From the NCBI RefSeq assembly GCF_001625215.2, contig NC_030388.2, forward strand, positions 22,060,558 to 22,124,557: a stretch of DNA of 64,000 bases, read 5' to 3'. Positions 47,601 through 60,480 of the stretch are shown here, one piece after another (position 1 is the first letter of the stretch; every line of letters begins with the position of its first letter). The stretch comes from Daucus carota subsp. sativus. Lineage: Eukaryota; Streptophyta; Magnoliopsida; Apiales; Apiaceae. Under the pieces are notes generated by a model. It was not told where the DNA came from and ran no database searches. It saw only the letters and a list, made by a program, of their open reading frames with translations. The position numbers were made by a program, and so were the translations under genes.

Positions 47601-49139
47601 TTACTGCTTTGTGCATAACATTGAATACTAAATGTTGATCACAAAAAAGCAATATACAATTTCTGCAAAGAAGACATGTATGGGTATATATGTTTGAAAA
47701 CATAATAACGTGAACTGTGAATGCCATATTGCCATAGGACACCTGATGAACCCATTTTGAGGTCCTCACAAAGGGTGTGGAGTCATACAACTGGTACCAT
47801 AACAAATATGCTGACACAAGAAATGATAGCACGCTCCAATTCCAATAGTTCTAAAAAAAAAGGAACCCCACCTAAGATGTGAAGCAATCTCGTCTTTAGC
47901 GAGTTATATTGCTAAAATTGGTATACAACCAGAAGAATAATGAATCATTAAGTGAAAAGATCTAATAGCATGTGGTAATAGCTGTATATATGCACAACAG
48001 TGATATTGCATTATAGATAATACAAAAACCATATATAAAATGACTACTAATGAATGGTTTAACTAGGACCTCAAATTTAGCTCAAATACAAATCACTTAC
48101 ATCATCTCCAGAACAAGATATGCTTTTAATCGTTATATAACATGGATAGATTCTTGGCTAAAATATTGAAATGGATCATACCTAGAAAAAATTAGAGAAT
48201 AACAATGACAAATGCATAAAACATGAACACAAATCAGGCTTAATTAGTAAGCTAAACATCGAAACAACAATCAAGCTTCCAGGCACCTAGGTTATGATAT
48301 AAACTAATCAAATCCAAAGGCATTTCAGTCCTGAAATCAAACATCCCATAGCCCAGTTACAGACTCATCCTCCAGGCTCCAACTATGACATAAAAGACAA
48401 AGACACTAAGCTAATCGAACACATCTCATCACAAAAAGCAGGCTATCTAATCAGCATAATGTAATCTTACTATCACACATTCAATAAATAATTAAATTTC
48501 TACCACTACATAAAACACAAACACACACAATAATTCATCAGAAATGCAGTGAGTAATACTCACATTGGCAACAGAACCCCCCGCACCATTCTGATTCCCA
48601 TTCACCTCCTCATTCTTCACTTCTCTCTTCACCAAAACCTCATCGAAACTGCCTCGCTTACTCTCACTATCAACATCCACATCCTCCTCCTTAACCTTAT
48701 CCCCAAACCTCCTCCTCTCCTTCCTCTTCCCTCTCTCCTCTCCATCCTCAATCCTCTTCCTCTCTCTCCTCTCCTCTCTCTCGTCTCTCTCGATTCTCTC
48801 CTCTCCATTCACATCCTCAAACCTCTTCCTCTCTCTCCTCTCATCCGAAACCCTAGCTCTCTTCTCATCGAATCTCTCCTCCTCGCTCCCTCCTCTCTCC
48901 TTCCTCTTACTCAAATTAACATCCAATACTCTCTCTCTACTCCTCTCTCGCTCATCCCGTGACTCGTACGATCTCTCTCGCCGCTCGCGATCGTTCTCTC
49001 GGTCGCCTCTCGATCTGTGCTTGTCGTCGTCGTCTCGAGATTTGTGCTTAGAGCTGCGGTGCTTGTGGTGGTGATCTCTATCGCGATCGGGATCTTTGTG
49101 TCGCCGGCTGGATTTATCTTTTTCCGATGGTTTATCCAT
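44632..49139 (-). CDS. PRP3: Pre-mRNA splicing factor PRP3 (U4/U6 snRNP; RDM16-like)
   Basis: Complete six-exon gene: 48564-49139, 47127-47408, 46607-47017, 46314-46508, 46073-46233, 44632-45496. These give 2490 nt and 829 residues in frame, all with GT-AG introns. The first exon encodes a charged RS/RE/RD-rich region starting MDKPSEKDKSSRRHKDPDRD. The middle exons carry the PRP3 domain (QDPQYAPLINMFPGQLPPDV; FDPDMGIDKNKLLRPKR; FLFVEEGKWSRDAEITKLK; EPIPEVEWWD). The last exon carries the C-terminal PRP3/DUF1115 part (LTKKEQKKLRTQRRLAREKD; VPHYWDLAL). PRP3 binds U4/U6 snRNA in the tri-snRNP and is essential for splicing; the Arabidopsis homologue RDM16 also affects DNA methylation. An in-frame ATG 27 nt upstream (49164-49166) is possible, but the MDKPSEK start fits better. 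The 3' half lies in the duplicated arm. Confidence 0.93.
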
Positions 49140-51490
49140 AATAACCCTAGGTTTTTGAACACACACTCCGCCTCTGCGTAGCGTAGTATTTTATAGATCC
49201 TGTGTAACTTTGGGGCTTTCGAGTTATCGAGCGTGTTTCCATTTTTCTTTTTAAGTCAAAAGATATTTCCTAGAGGCCGGTAATTCGTAATTTTATATAA
49301 TTTATAATTTTTTAATAAATTTTAACAAAAACTAATTTTGGTTTCAAAAAAAAAACAAAAACTAATTTTAAAAAATTAATTTATATAATTATTTTATATT
49401 AATTTTAGTACTTATAATCATTTGTGATTAAAAAATAATTTAAACAGACAATTTAAATCACACCCTTATACCAAGCACTTAATATAAATATATTTTTTTA
49501 AATCATTGTGTGTTTGAAATTAATTTCAAAATATAATATATAAATACGATATTTTTTTATGTGCATTTCTGCTACAAAACTCTAATTAATGCTATAAATA
49601 AAGTAAGGATTCTAAAACTAATAATAGTTCTAATCGGAACATGTTGTCATAAATAGAATTTAAGTCGGCTTAAATAGTCTATTTCGTTTTTCCGCTTTCT
49701 AGCTCATAATAACTCACCATCGATTTATTCGTATAAATAAATTATAAGTCAATTTTTAATTTATAAATCATAATAAGTTGAATATCATAAGAAATTATAA
49801 ATACAAAAAAAAGTATCCAGATATATAAAAATAACTTCTTAATTACCAATTATTTTAGTAAGTATTATTTTCGGTTTAAGTCAAACAATCCTATGTTTGC
49901 CTGCTACGCATAATGGGAACTAAAAAGCTAAAATTAAATGTAACTTTACTTTCAAAAAAAAAAAAATTAAATGTAACTTTAGTTGAATAACTTAATTTTG
50001 CTGGTTTAAATATCATTTGTGTTATTATAATAATAATAATTTAAGAAGTACTGATTATTATAAATTGAATAAGTACTATATAAGCTGTTATTGTACATTG
50101 TACATAATCCAACTGGGTCCTATTTCATAAAATGAAAAATATCATGTATTTGATTTAAAAAAAAAAAAAACTAAACTCAAGCAGGACAAATCTTAATAAA
50201 TTGATAATCATTTAATTTTTGAATTGCTTAACATACATAATAAAATTATCTTTTCCGTGATCACTTAACATACATAATAAAAATATTTTCCGAGCACTAA
50301 TTAAATTATTTTCAGAAAATAACGAAAATGAGGAAAAATCATTATCAAAGAAAATAAGAATTGTGATGATTAGAAGAGATAAAATAAGATGAATGTGAAT
50401 TTGTGAAAAATAAGACGACGAACATGAATTTGTGAGAAGGATGAAAGTTAATTGATGGAGTGATTAGGTTGAATTTTTTTTTTTTTTCTAAACTATACGA
50501 ATATACATTTTTTGAATTAACTAAAGCACTATCCTTGGCTCCTTACAATCCTGGGTACTGTACAGCTCTGGCATTCTTACAAACTTGACAATATATATCT
50601 AACAAGAATCTGTTTGCCAATGCCAAATATCGAGTCATTTTGAGGTGTTACTGTCTGGTTGTTATAAGATCTTTCAGGATTAAAAATAACTTCTACAGCT
50701 TTCACAAAACCAGATTGAATCCTTAAAAGAGATGAAGTTGAGAATAAGGCTCACAGAAGCTCATTGTTTGCGAATAAATGCTCAAGCAAAATGTGAATTT
50801 TCACCCTACTAAATATTGAAACTCACAACTCTTGCAGAAAAACGCTCAATAGTTTACATTTTGGGTATCACAAAAGGATCTTATCGGCACATTCTTTCTG
50901 TGGAATAAAGGAGCATGCTCATTTTTAACATTGTATCTGAAGTTTAAGCATTTGACCTCCGGAAGGCAGATGTATGGAGTCGCGTAAGTCTTAACTATAG
51001 CATGAGAGTACCTTCCAACTTGAATCAGAGATAAAGCATAAAATCGCACCAGAATCACTTCTTATTATGTGAGTATTCACATGCGTATTTGGGAGAGATA
51101 CATATCAGACATGAGTATTTGCTAATTACTGTTCCTAAACGCGATTATATATGAATATGAGGATTTAGAAGTTGCACATTTGCCATTTGGGAGATCCCAA
51201 TGAAATATGCATCCATGTGGTAGTGAGGGCTAAAACTTAAGTTACAGTACTGGGACAATGCTTTTGATTTTGTAGTGAAATATACCTTCACCCCGTAAAA
51301 CAGATATACCAAGTACACAGATTGGCAAACATAGAATCAAATCAGTTACATATACCATATTATGTATTCTCACAGTTCACACAGCTGGAGATAGATATGT
51401 GATAAGCATAAGATGCATTAAAACATATATTAACTACTCGCGATCACTCTTATGCAAAACTTTATTCTGGAGTTCTGTTACCATTTCAGC
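49140..51490. other. Intergenic: PRP3 promoter side and CHI downstream side
   Basis: The first 100-150 bases should contain the PRP3 5' UTR and promoter. Positions 49250-50520 are AT-rich with poly(A)/poly(T) tracts (for example 49966, 50157, 50477) typical of old repeats. Positions 50520-51490 are less AT-rich and may include the 3' UTR of the chalcone isomerase gene. The 70-codon frame at 50846-51058 (-) has no recognisable domain. Confidence 0.45.
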
Positions 51491-54095
51491 CTATACCTGA
51501 ACCTGAGTCTCTGTTTCAGTATCTTTACTAGCCATCTTTCCGACTTCTGCTTTGCCATTCCCAGTAACCTCATGGTCATGATGCTTCAACAAGTCTGAAA
51601 TTCTTACTGCCAAACTGTGCTTTGCTGCTGGGGAAACACCATGCTCCCCAATGATTGAGTCCAGTACTGCTTCTGCCAATTGTTTATTGTGAATCACTGC
51701 TTTTCCATCTTTTGGTATAGAAGTTTCCTTGGAGAAGCCGATCTATATTGGCAAAACAAGTAAGGGATGCAAAGAATAAAAAGATTTCAAAACGTGATAG
51801 AACTTGTACAAGAATAGTAGAATACATACTAAAATCAGTAATTAGATTAACCGAGTGTTTTATATTGCAAGGGAGCTAATATGCTTTCGCACAAAAAAAG
51901 GGTATTAGTGCAAAAATATGGGCCTGGTAGCTAGGGAGACTTCTGCCAGGTGCAATTGGTCCAACCAAAAACACAGTCGACCAATATAAAAAGTTAAAGA
52001 GCATTTTGTTTTGTTTTGTTATTAGACTTGTATACTAGTAACCAGATCATGTTATTTTACTAAAACTCTGGGGAAACCAGCATTTCAAATTATACAGCGT
52101 CTGTTTGAGTTTGAAATCACATACGGTCAATGATCCAGCAGGTAATTGTGTGAAGAGAATTGAGGAACCCGGAGGAAATTCCTCATCTTTGAAAACTTCA
52201 AGAAACTTGTCAATGGCTTTTGCCTCTTCATCAGTATAGCTACCAATTGCTTTCCAGTGAGCAACACAGTTTTCTGCTACTTTCTCTGAATATTGTTTAC
52301 CAGTTAATGGCAAAATCGTGGTCACACGTGTAAACTTATCAAAGGGACCTGCAAAACAGGTTGTGGGAATACTGTGATTAATTTCTAATGTTTTTATAAA
52401 TGCAGCATTGATTTGGTAATTAAAATGTTATGATATTTATTACTATTAAGCATTCCTCTGTTCAATTATAATTTATATTTATATGCTCAAATAATCAGAA
52501 CTGGTACTAAGGGTTAAACTTCACCTTGGAAAATTTAAAACCAAAACCAAGTACAGGCTTAATCATATAAAGGGTCAAGCAACAAGATAATATTATACAA
52601 CGGTGACTGAATATTACCTAAAATGAGAGACATTGTGCCATATAAAGTTATCTAACCAGTTTTCTGCTATCTGTAAAAAAAAAAAAAATTCTTAAGAACA
52701 GTTCATGTTTTTTGACTTTGTGTGAATTGTGGGAGAAGACTACATTTAAAGTATTAACCACAACTAACAAACTCCAGAAACAAACTAACTTAGGCACGAC
52801 GCGAACTCCAGAAACATACTAATTTAAGCACGACGCACAACTTAAGCTGTATTTGAGTGGTAAAAATAATTGGCGTTAAATAGATGACCCCAGTATATCG
52901 CTTCTTATCCATCAACAACATGGATTGAATCTCTTATCATCTTATCAATGATGGGGAAAATCTTATCTCTTAAGATTTCGTTCAACTAATTGACCTTCTA
53001 CACAGTTCAGACTACATTCAGTTTGTATGATCAAAAATTTGGTTCCATGTATTTAATCAATTTCAGCTAACAGATTCTAGAACCGCCATAGCTATAAGTA
53101 ATTTGCACTGGTGACAATATCAGGTGTCATGTTCAAGTTACAGTACACATTAAACATATAGCACTCTGTATAGTAGCATGCTTTGTAAGACTGGATGAGT
53201 ATACACTTCCTTGCAGCTTAAAATTCCCAATTAATTTCTCAAATTACAATTTGGCATTTGTGTACTTTCTCACACGGATTAAATTTCTAAACAATGTCAG
53301 TTCACACAAAATCTGTAGGTTAAACTTCAGCAATCAACATAATATCGTTGGCATACGTATCAAATTCTTAACAGATTTAGTAATTACGTGCATTCAGATG
53401 AATACTCCTAGACCTCCATTACTTCACATTTCTTTAGGGAAAAACTAACAATTACTCAACCTAAAAACATTCATAACCACAACCATTAGACTCAGACAAC
53501 AGCACAATTCATATCAATAACAGAGTATCAAAAATGGAGCTCTAACCAGTAACAATATCATTGAAAAAACCGACGGATTTCATCAACTCGTCAGCGGTTT
53601 TGCCTTTCCACTTAAGAGCGAGCGACGGAATCGCAGAATCCTCCAGGTACACACCAATGGCCGTAAATTTTATAAACTTCCCCTGGATTTCCAGGCCTCT
53701 CACACCTGCACACATTCACGTCAATCACAACAATACATTTTCAATCAAACCGAAAATATCCGACACACATACACAGAGTCGCGCTCTATGAAAAACAGAA
53801 CGTCTCTTCGAACTAATGCTACATCTATTAAAAATTTGCACAACAATACATTTCAATCAAACCGAAAATATTTGACACAAATTGCACTAAAATCAAACGC
53901 CTATTAAAACTGATGCTACATATATTTAAAATTTGCACAATAATACATGAAAAAAAATCTCGAATTCTCACGTGTTTTCACGTTAAAAAGTGTACCTGCA
54001 CCGGCGAGGAACAAGGTGTGACAAGTGGCGGGAGGTTTGACCGTGGCAGGAAAAAGATGATTTTCGACCTGAATTTCGGTAACGGAAGGAGACAT
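51491..54095 (-). CDS. CHI: Chalcone-flavanone isomerase, type I
   Basis: Four exons: 53996-54095, 53547-53705, 52125-52348 and 51491-51742, totalling 735 nt and 244 residues with canonical introns. The enzyme closes chalcones to (2S)-flavanones, the second committed step of flavonoid synthesis. The usual residues are visible: the Thr of [12 protein letters not shown], the Tyr and Asn of [17 protein letters not shown], and Ser-Ile in [14 protein letters not shown]. Ser-Ile at that place marks the non-legume type I enzyme, which acts on 6'-hydroxychalcones. A C-terminal tail of about 25 residues ([20 protein letters not shown] and on) varies between species. The start [16 protein letters not shown] is the conserved one; an upstream in-frame ATG at 54237-54239 would add an atypical leader. 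A TATA-like sequence lies about 85 nt upstream. Confidence 0.96.
53729..53885. repeat. Tandem repeat in CHI intron 1
   Basis: ACAACAATACATTTTCAATC with following CAAACCGAAAATAT occurs at about 53729 and again, slightly diverged, at about 53838, a period near 110 bp. It is intronic. Confidence 0.7.
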
Positions 54096-54178
54096 GGTAG
54101 CAGTAACGTATGATGTCTGAGGAGCAGCGAAGACAGTGAAGCTATCCACAATGAAATTATTAAAATAGAGTGTTACGA

Positions 54179-54187
54179 ATATATAGG
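54179..54187 (-). promoter_or_regulatory. Putative TATA box of the CHI gene
   Basis: Minus strand CCTATATATTCG, about 85 nt before the CHI start codon, a normal plant distance for a TATA element plus a short leader. Position only; no experimental support. Confidence 0.4.
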
Positions 54188-54903
54188 TACAAATTAAGAT
54201 AAATTTAGCGAGAGATTGAGTTGAGTTGGGTAATGTCATGTCCCGTTTTGATGTGCACTGTCAGTAGAGTCCTGCCCCAACTAAATAAGGGGGGTCAGTT
54301 TTAATATGTTTGACTTATTTTATTAAATGTTTGACTATTTATTATAATGAAAATATAATAATTTTTTTTTAATTTTTATTTGTGCGACTCTAGTAAATTT
54401 ATGTAGTGACAATTGAATTTGATTGTACATAATAATAAAGTTTAGAATTTAATAAAATTCACAGATTAAGAAATCTAGAAGTAAAATATTTAACACAAAT
54501 TCGGAACTGACAATAAAGTCAAGTGCTGCCCATCTAGATGAATAAATGATGCGGCCTTCTAATCACCAACCAGCCCAACCACCTCAGACCTCAGTGTTTG
54601 GTACGACGTGCGGTGGTTATCAAATGCCCTTTTCTGCTCTTATTTCAATCATCATACTAGTGTTTTAAATATTTAATTATTTCGTATTTTTAAAATTTAT
54701 TGATTCTTAATACTTTTACAATATTTTTAATTTTTATTTTATATTTAATAATATTTTCAATCAAACATAAAACAATAGTGAGAAACTCTTGTAATGGTGA
54801 GATATCTGGTTGCTTTTATTTCGAGATATGCATATTCATATAAATTTACAATGTTAACATCTTCTTATTTTAAGTTATACATTATTAAATTTTATTAGTA
54901 TTA

Positions 54904-56381
54904 AGCATCTCCAACGGCGTTGGTTATAATCGTGGCTAAATTGGACATGTAAGACATAAGATAAAATTTGTTGAACCTATAAAATATTGTATTTCAACGG
55001 TATTGGCTATATTGGTTGTGTATAATTTAAAAATAGCATGTTACTAATATTTTGGTTTGTTAAAATAGAATATATCAATTCAATATGACAATAAATGATG
55101 TATAATCTTCCTACAGATTTCTTAAGCGGTTCGACAAATATTTATCTTCGTAGGTTGGCTAAAATTATAAAGAGCTATTAACCAAAAAACCCAACTAACT
55201 TGTCATTTTTTTGCCAAAAAACCTATAAACCTTTTTTCACCAATAACCCCAGTAAACTTTATTAAATCTTTGAAAAACATTTAACTATAGTTACTTATAG
55301 CTGTTGTGGACTAACCATGATCATCACATATCCTATGCGGTAAATTGATTACAATTAATCAAAAAAAATAACCAAAAAATCAGCACCACCAAAATCAGCT
55401 TTAAGATGGTTGATCTCATTAAGACAGGAAAGTAATAGGCTCTCATTCAAACAATGAACAGACTGAGAACTGCTCTGCCGCCATGTTATTGCGACTGAAG
55501 GCTATGAGGCATTTCATCCACCTCGTTTCTACGTGGTTGATTTTCTATGTAGAAAAAATGTATCTTATGGTGTATATTAATGTGTGAAATCCTTACTTAA
55601 CTACTCGAGTATAAACAGTTAACCAAGCTTCAGGTGCAGCCGTGCAGCACATCAAGCGGCAAAATGGGAACTCTGAATTGAGTAAGACATATGTTAACCA
55701 CTTAGCACAAACAATCCACCAAAATAGAAACAAATTACTCAACCATATACTCTGTCCAATCAATAATCCCGAGCAACTCCAAACAAACACCCCCTAAAAC
55801 TCTATAAAAATTAGTCATGTGAGACACCCTAACCAAACCTGTGAGCTCAAACATAAAAAACTGTTCCATCTCCTGAATTTCGTATTGAATAATGGAGTCA
55901 GAAATAACACCCCATCTGCTAATCTTTTCACATACCATCTGATTACGTCAAAATGATAACCCCATTAATTTATTTCGAACATCAACTCAGCCTTTACAAT
56001 AACCTGCCAATATCATACATCTTCACTTGTTTTCATTTTAATTTTTAAATCTAAACTAACAAATATCATATTATAAATTATTCCTGTAAATGACTAGGCG
56101 CTATATGACACACACGTGTATAAAATGATACAAATCAAGGAAAGATACATGACAAGTCACATTGGTATATTTAACCATGGTTTATTTTTATACTTTTAAT
56201 AAAGTTTATTGGGGTTGTTAAAGAAAACAAAGTTTAAAGGTTTTTTGGCAAAAATTTGACAAGTTGATTGGGTTTTTTGGTTAATAACTCAATTATAAAC
56301 AAACACATTCACGTGGTTGGAGTGTGATTGAAATGTCAAATCACTTCTTAGCTAAAAGCTTTGTATGGTTGGAGATGCTCT
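54904..56381. mobile_element. Older TIR element interrupted by a MULE
   Basis: AAGCATCTCCAACGGCGTTGG on the left (54904) and the inverted GGTTGGAGATGCTC on the right (ending about 56381) are termini of the GAGCATCTCCAAC type common in plant MITEs. Removing the MULE leaves an element of about 350 bp. Target duplication is unclear, so the exact ends are uncertain. Confidence 0.5.
55172..56290. mobile_element. Non-autonomous Mutator-like element (MULE)
   Basis: Long terminal inverted repeats begin GAGCTATTAACCAAAAAACC and end in the inverted GGTTTTTTGGTTAATAACTC; similarity continues for about 90 bp per end (CCAACTAACTTGTCA against TGACAAGTTGATTGG). A perfect 9-bp target duplication, AATTATAAA, flanks it at 55163-55171 and 56291-56299. 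Long TIRs plus a 9-bp target are diagnostic of Mutator. The interior of about 0.9 kb has no transposase and no recognisable captured gene. Confidence 0.88.
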
Positions 56382-56844
56382 TGTCGAATAGCTTAGCAAC
56401 TTGATTTTTATCCGAAATGCTGCAAAACGCAGTTGGTGCAAGTCCTGGAGGACTAATTCATGACCAGATGGTCCGAAACAGGACTTGTTTTTTCTTTTCA
56501 ACTGTTTAAAAAGACATATAAATTTCTACTGTCAGATTCCTTCTTCGTGTCTGTTTGGCCGTTTGGGGTCGTGGTTGTCAACCACAACCGCAGCTTTTTA
56601 TCAATAAGGAGGTATGTCGTTCTCGTGTGTGTTAATATAGCAGCTGCGATGCCCTGCAAGGTTGCACCATAAGAATGACACCAAAATTTTCGTTTGCTCT
56701 GTATAAAAATCAGGGGGATTTGGTAACTTAGTTGGTTTGCAGAATATATAATCAAACGGACATTTTTTTCTGCAGAGTCATCAGCACCAGGCCACCACGT
56801 GCTCATAGAAAGACATCACATATATCTCTTCACAAAAAATGTTA

Positions 56845-58630
56845 CCAAAGGATCATGAATTTCAAAGGTCACCTCTAACAAAAGGGATTACTACAGTATT
56901 TGGTAATAACACAAGGGATTCTGATGATGATTAATCATAAAGCTTTCCACATTATTGAAATCCAAGTTTCCTTCAAGAGGCAACATTATTTTTCAGGGGC
57001 TACTGCATTATCCTTTCAGAGGCAAATATTCTTATTGGCAACTATGATATTTCATGTCAGAGCATGTTTGAATTGTTTACGACGCCTGTTCGGTAGGATA
57101 ACTGGCAATGAAGATCATTAAATTGTATAATGGAGGGTCTGCTTGTTGCTAATAACTAGTCAAGACTAACAATTTGATCCTGATATAGAGGTTTGTCACT
57201 CACTTGGGATGAATTTCATAATGGCTACCTTGGCTCCTCTTATCTTGTATCTTTCTCCACTTTTTATAATGTTGGAGTTTGCTACTTATCATGTGTACTC
57301 TAAATGTCAGAATTTTGTTACAGATTCATAAAATAGAAGGGAGAAATTAGAAAAGAGAGGCTATTTTCAGTTTATCATTAGCGTCGAAGTCAATTTTTAG
57401 TGTTAGCAAAGTCGTTTTCATTAGATTAGTCAGATACGAGAGACTTGTGCACTTGATATAATATTTTTAGATTTATGATATATATATTTAAAAGGATCGA
57501 TGACCATCAAACTTCCAGCGATCACCGCATTATGGAAAAGTTTCGTGCATTGCTAACTAATCCATTTGTTTGAGTTTTATCTTGACACCATATAAGGACT
57601 CCTAAACTAATATTCTAAATTAAAATTTAAATCATTTTATATAAACAAGTACTCCGACATGTCCTGGTAGTGTCTAGACAACCAAATGTCTCATTTTTAA
57701 GACATCACTAGATATGTCATATTGTTGGAGCAAATATACAAAAAGCATAACTTAAATAACCAGGACACTATATTTTATTATATTTATAAGACATCTAGTA
57801 GGGCATTATTGGACTTGATCTAAACACGTCAAACACGGTATCTTTCCCAGAAAAGGTGGTACTAAAGGATCATATTTCAAACTTCACCACTAACAAAAGG
57901 GTTTACTATTTGGTAATAACAGAAGGGACCTTGATGATAAGTCATAAAGCTTTCCACATTTAGATATTAAAATTTGTATTTCTTTAAAGAGGCAACATTA
58001 TTGTTCTGCAGGGGCTACCACTGCACTGAGCCAAAGGCCACATAAGGTGGTGTATCAAGAGGCCCCATGCATATCCCAAATTCTTGTATTTTCAGCTTCA
58101 TAAAATTCCTGAGCATTCTTATTAGCAACTATGACAATTCATGGAACAGCATTTTTGATTGTTTACGACGCCTGTCGGTAGGATAACTGGCAATGAAGGG
58201 CATGAAATGTGTATTTGAGGGTCAGCTTGTTGCTCATGAACCAATCAAGACTAACATTTTGATCCTGATATATAGGTTTGTAACCCACTTGGGATGAATT
58301 TCATAATGGCTTCCTTTGCTCCTCTTATCTTGCATCTTTCTCCCCTTTTTATAATGTTGGAATATGTTGCTTATTATGTGTACTCTAAATGCTACAATTT
58401 TGTTATACACTCAAGAAAAGAAAGGATATTTTAAGTTAATGTTAGCGTTCAGGTCGATTTTGGTGTCAGACTGGTTGTTCATTTACTCGTGATATTAGAG
58501 ATACAAAGTTTTGTGCACTAGATACGACCTTTTTCAATTTATAATAACTATAGATAAAAAATGACCATCAAACTTCCACCTATCAGCAGATCATTGAAAT
58601 GTTTTCTGCATTTGCACTTTCAGCAACCAC
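56845..58630. repeat. Diverged tandem duplication, period about 1 kb
   Basis: The order ACAAAAGGG...TTTGGTAATAACA...CATAAAGCTTTCCACATT...GAGGCAACATTATT...GGGGCTAC...TTGTTTACGACGCCTGT...CACTTGGGATGAATTTCATA occurs at 56875-57220 and again at 57893-58310. Identity by eye is about 80-85% with indels. Neither copy has an open frame of note, so it is probably an old non-coding or pseudogene duplication. Confidence 0.7.
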
Positions 58631-58960
58631 AAAGCTAACTAGACCTCCCAGCAAACACTAAACTGAGTGTTAGATTTGAGTGAGCCACCTCAAAATGTTA
58701 ATTATATTCTAAGAATAGCTCCTCAGAACAGCTTAAGCCTAAAGGTGGTGATTCTTTTTTTATTTACTCCTGATAAAGCAAGCTTAGCAAACAGGGGCTG
58801 TGTTTAACAGAAAAACAAATATCTCGAGCTTCACAGACATCACTTTGCTTCATTTCCTTTCCCACCACAGTATGTCGGGGATGTGTTTTAATACTCACTC
58901 CTAGGCTATATTCACAGGACATTTATGCATGATGACACACGTGTGCGCGCGCTCATGAGA

Positions 58961-58979
58961 GGGGGGGGGGGGGGGGGGG
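58961..58979. repeat. Poly-G tract
   Basis: Nineteen consecutive G bases after GTGTGCGCGCGCTCATGAGA. The length is likely to vary and may be misassembled. Confidence 0.9.
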
Positions 58980-60349
58980 ATGTGGAGAGAGATCCTTAAA
59001 ATGAGTTGCAACCATGAAGAAGGTTACAAAGAAGCTCTAAAAAAAGTTCAAAAATTAAACAGATCAATCCAGGACAAGTAGCTAAGTTGGTGTAAATTAG
59101 AAATCTGTACTTCAGTTCTGGGCTATAATTTATTACCATTTAAAGAAAGTCTCTGGCCGGATTCTACGATCACTTAGTTATGTAGTCCGACTTTTAATTT
59201 CAGCTCAAGTACCCTTATATGATATGGCATTTGGACATGGTTATGGACACTCAACGCGACAGGTTATTCACATAAAAATTTCCAACCTAATCCTGGTAAA
59301 GTTGAATTTACACACATGCACCACCATAAACAAAAAGTTATTAGTGTAGTTAGGTTGCAGAAAACCAGGTATTAAGAAAAGCGTTGATATTAACTTTATG
59401 GTTTTGTTAGGCATAGAGCATATTTCAAACGAAACAGAGGCTCAACGATAACTTTTAGTGCCATCATTTGGTAAAAGGTGCAAGAGTAATATATATAATG
59501 CCATCAGACAAGAGTGGCCCTTCAATTCTTCATCCACTATCTCAGGCCTCAGCCATCCCAGACATATATTTATTTTCGGTATAGTGTGCCCATGGGCACA
59601 CAATAAGCACTAACATCTATGAGTTTGATGCATTTTTATTGGTCATGTAATCATAAATATGGATGGCCCCCCTGCATTTACATCAATCCAACCAATCAAA
59701 ACCCACCAAACTCATCAAATTTTGTGTATATGAGGTTAAAAAGTAAAACGAGCTACACATACTCAGTTAAGTACCTTGAATCATCTTAACTCTTGAAACT
59801 GCCAAGCTGTGTCAGGACGATTGCAAGGAGAAATAGTAAATTAACTTGTCCTAACTCCTATGCTAATGAGAAAGTGTTTACGATTCAAAGCCAAATAACT
59901 GCTGTAAGCTCTATGCTGATTTCAAGACTTCAACAGTAAGTAACACATTTACCTTTTGGTTCCTCTGGGTGGTCATCGACAAGGTCCGCTAATCAGGCCA
60001 TGAAACAAAGTAAAAGAAACTTTGGGTTTGATGCATCCAGTGCTCAAGAAGAACCTAAGCCACAATAAGCACAATGATTACTGCACAGCCAATACAATTA
60101 AAACCATCTAATATGACCAATGATTCTATTCATTACTTTTTCAAACTTTGTTGTTAAAGTACAGGTATCTAATACTGTTGACACATTAATAAACAACAAA
60201 AATAAAGACAAAAGTTGGAGAAGAAGACATGGATAACTGTCGAGCAATACAAGAATTTAAATGAATATTATACTTTGCTGAAATAATTTTTGCTATCTTA
60301 CAATTTAAAGAAAGTGTGTCCATTTCCAGAATCTTTACTTTTCAAGCAT

Positions 60350-60357
60350 TATATAAA
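60350..60357 (+). promoter_or_regulatory. Putative TATA box of the MAKR gene
   Basis: TATATAAAC lies about 125 nt upstream of the ATG at 60481, followed by a leader without other ATG codons before the start. This fits a core promoter; inferred from position. Confidence 0.5.
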
Positions 60358-60480
60358 CTAAAAAAGAGAAGACAACTTTCATCTGCAGCCTTCCCCTATT
60401 TAAACTCTGATTTCCAAACAACTAAACTACACAATACTTAGTTCACAAACACACCTAAACTGAGAGAATAAAAGAGTTAA

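Larger units (their letters stand above)
54240..60349. other. Transposon- and repeat-filled intergenic region
   Basis: No protein gene is recognised over 6 kb. The region holds a MULE (55172-56290) inside an older TIR element (about 54904-56381), a diverged tandem duplication (about 56845-57560 and 57860-58630) with a short decayed MITE-like segment between the arms (57640-57835), and a G19 run at 58961-58979. Short frames in it (55593-57121) show no domain. Positions 59560-59620 carry a small GTGTGCCC/GGGCACAC hairpin. Confidence 0.6.

Noticed and set aside
49140..49166. Upstream in-frame ATG for PRP3
   Set aside because: It would add nine residues not expected in the family; the MDKPSEK start is more typical. 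It cannot be excluded.
53916..54239. Longer CHI start at the upstream ATG (54237-54239) with a hydrophobic leader
   Set aside because: The family starts at MSPSVT-like sequence; the TATA-like element lies between the two ATGs, and the frame runs past the exon 1 donor.
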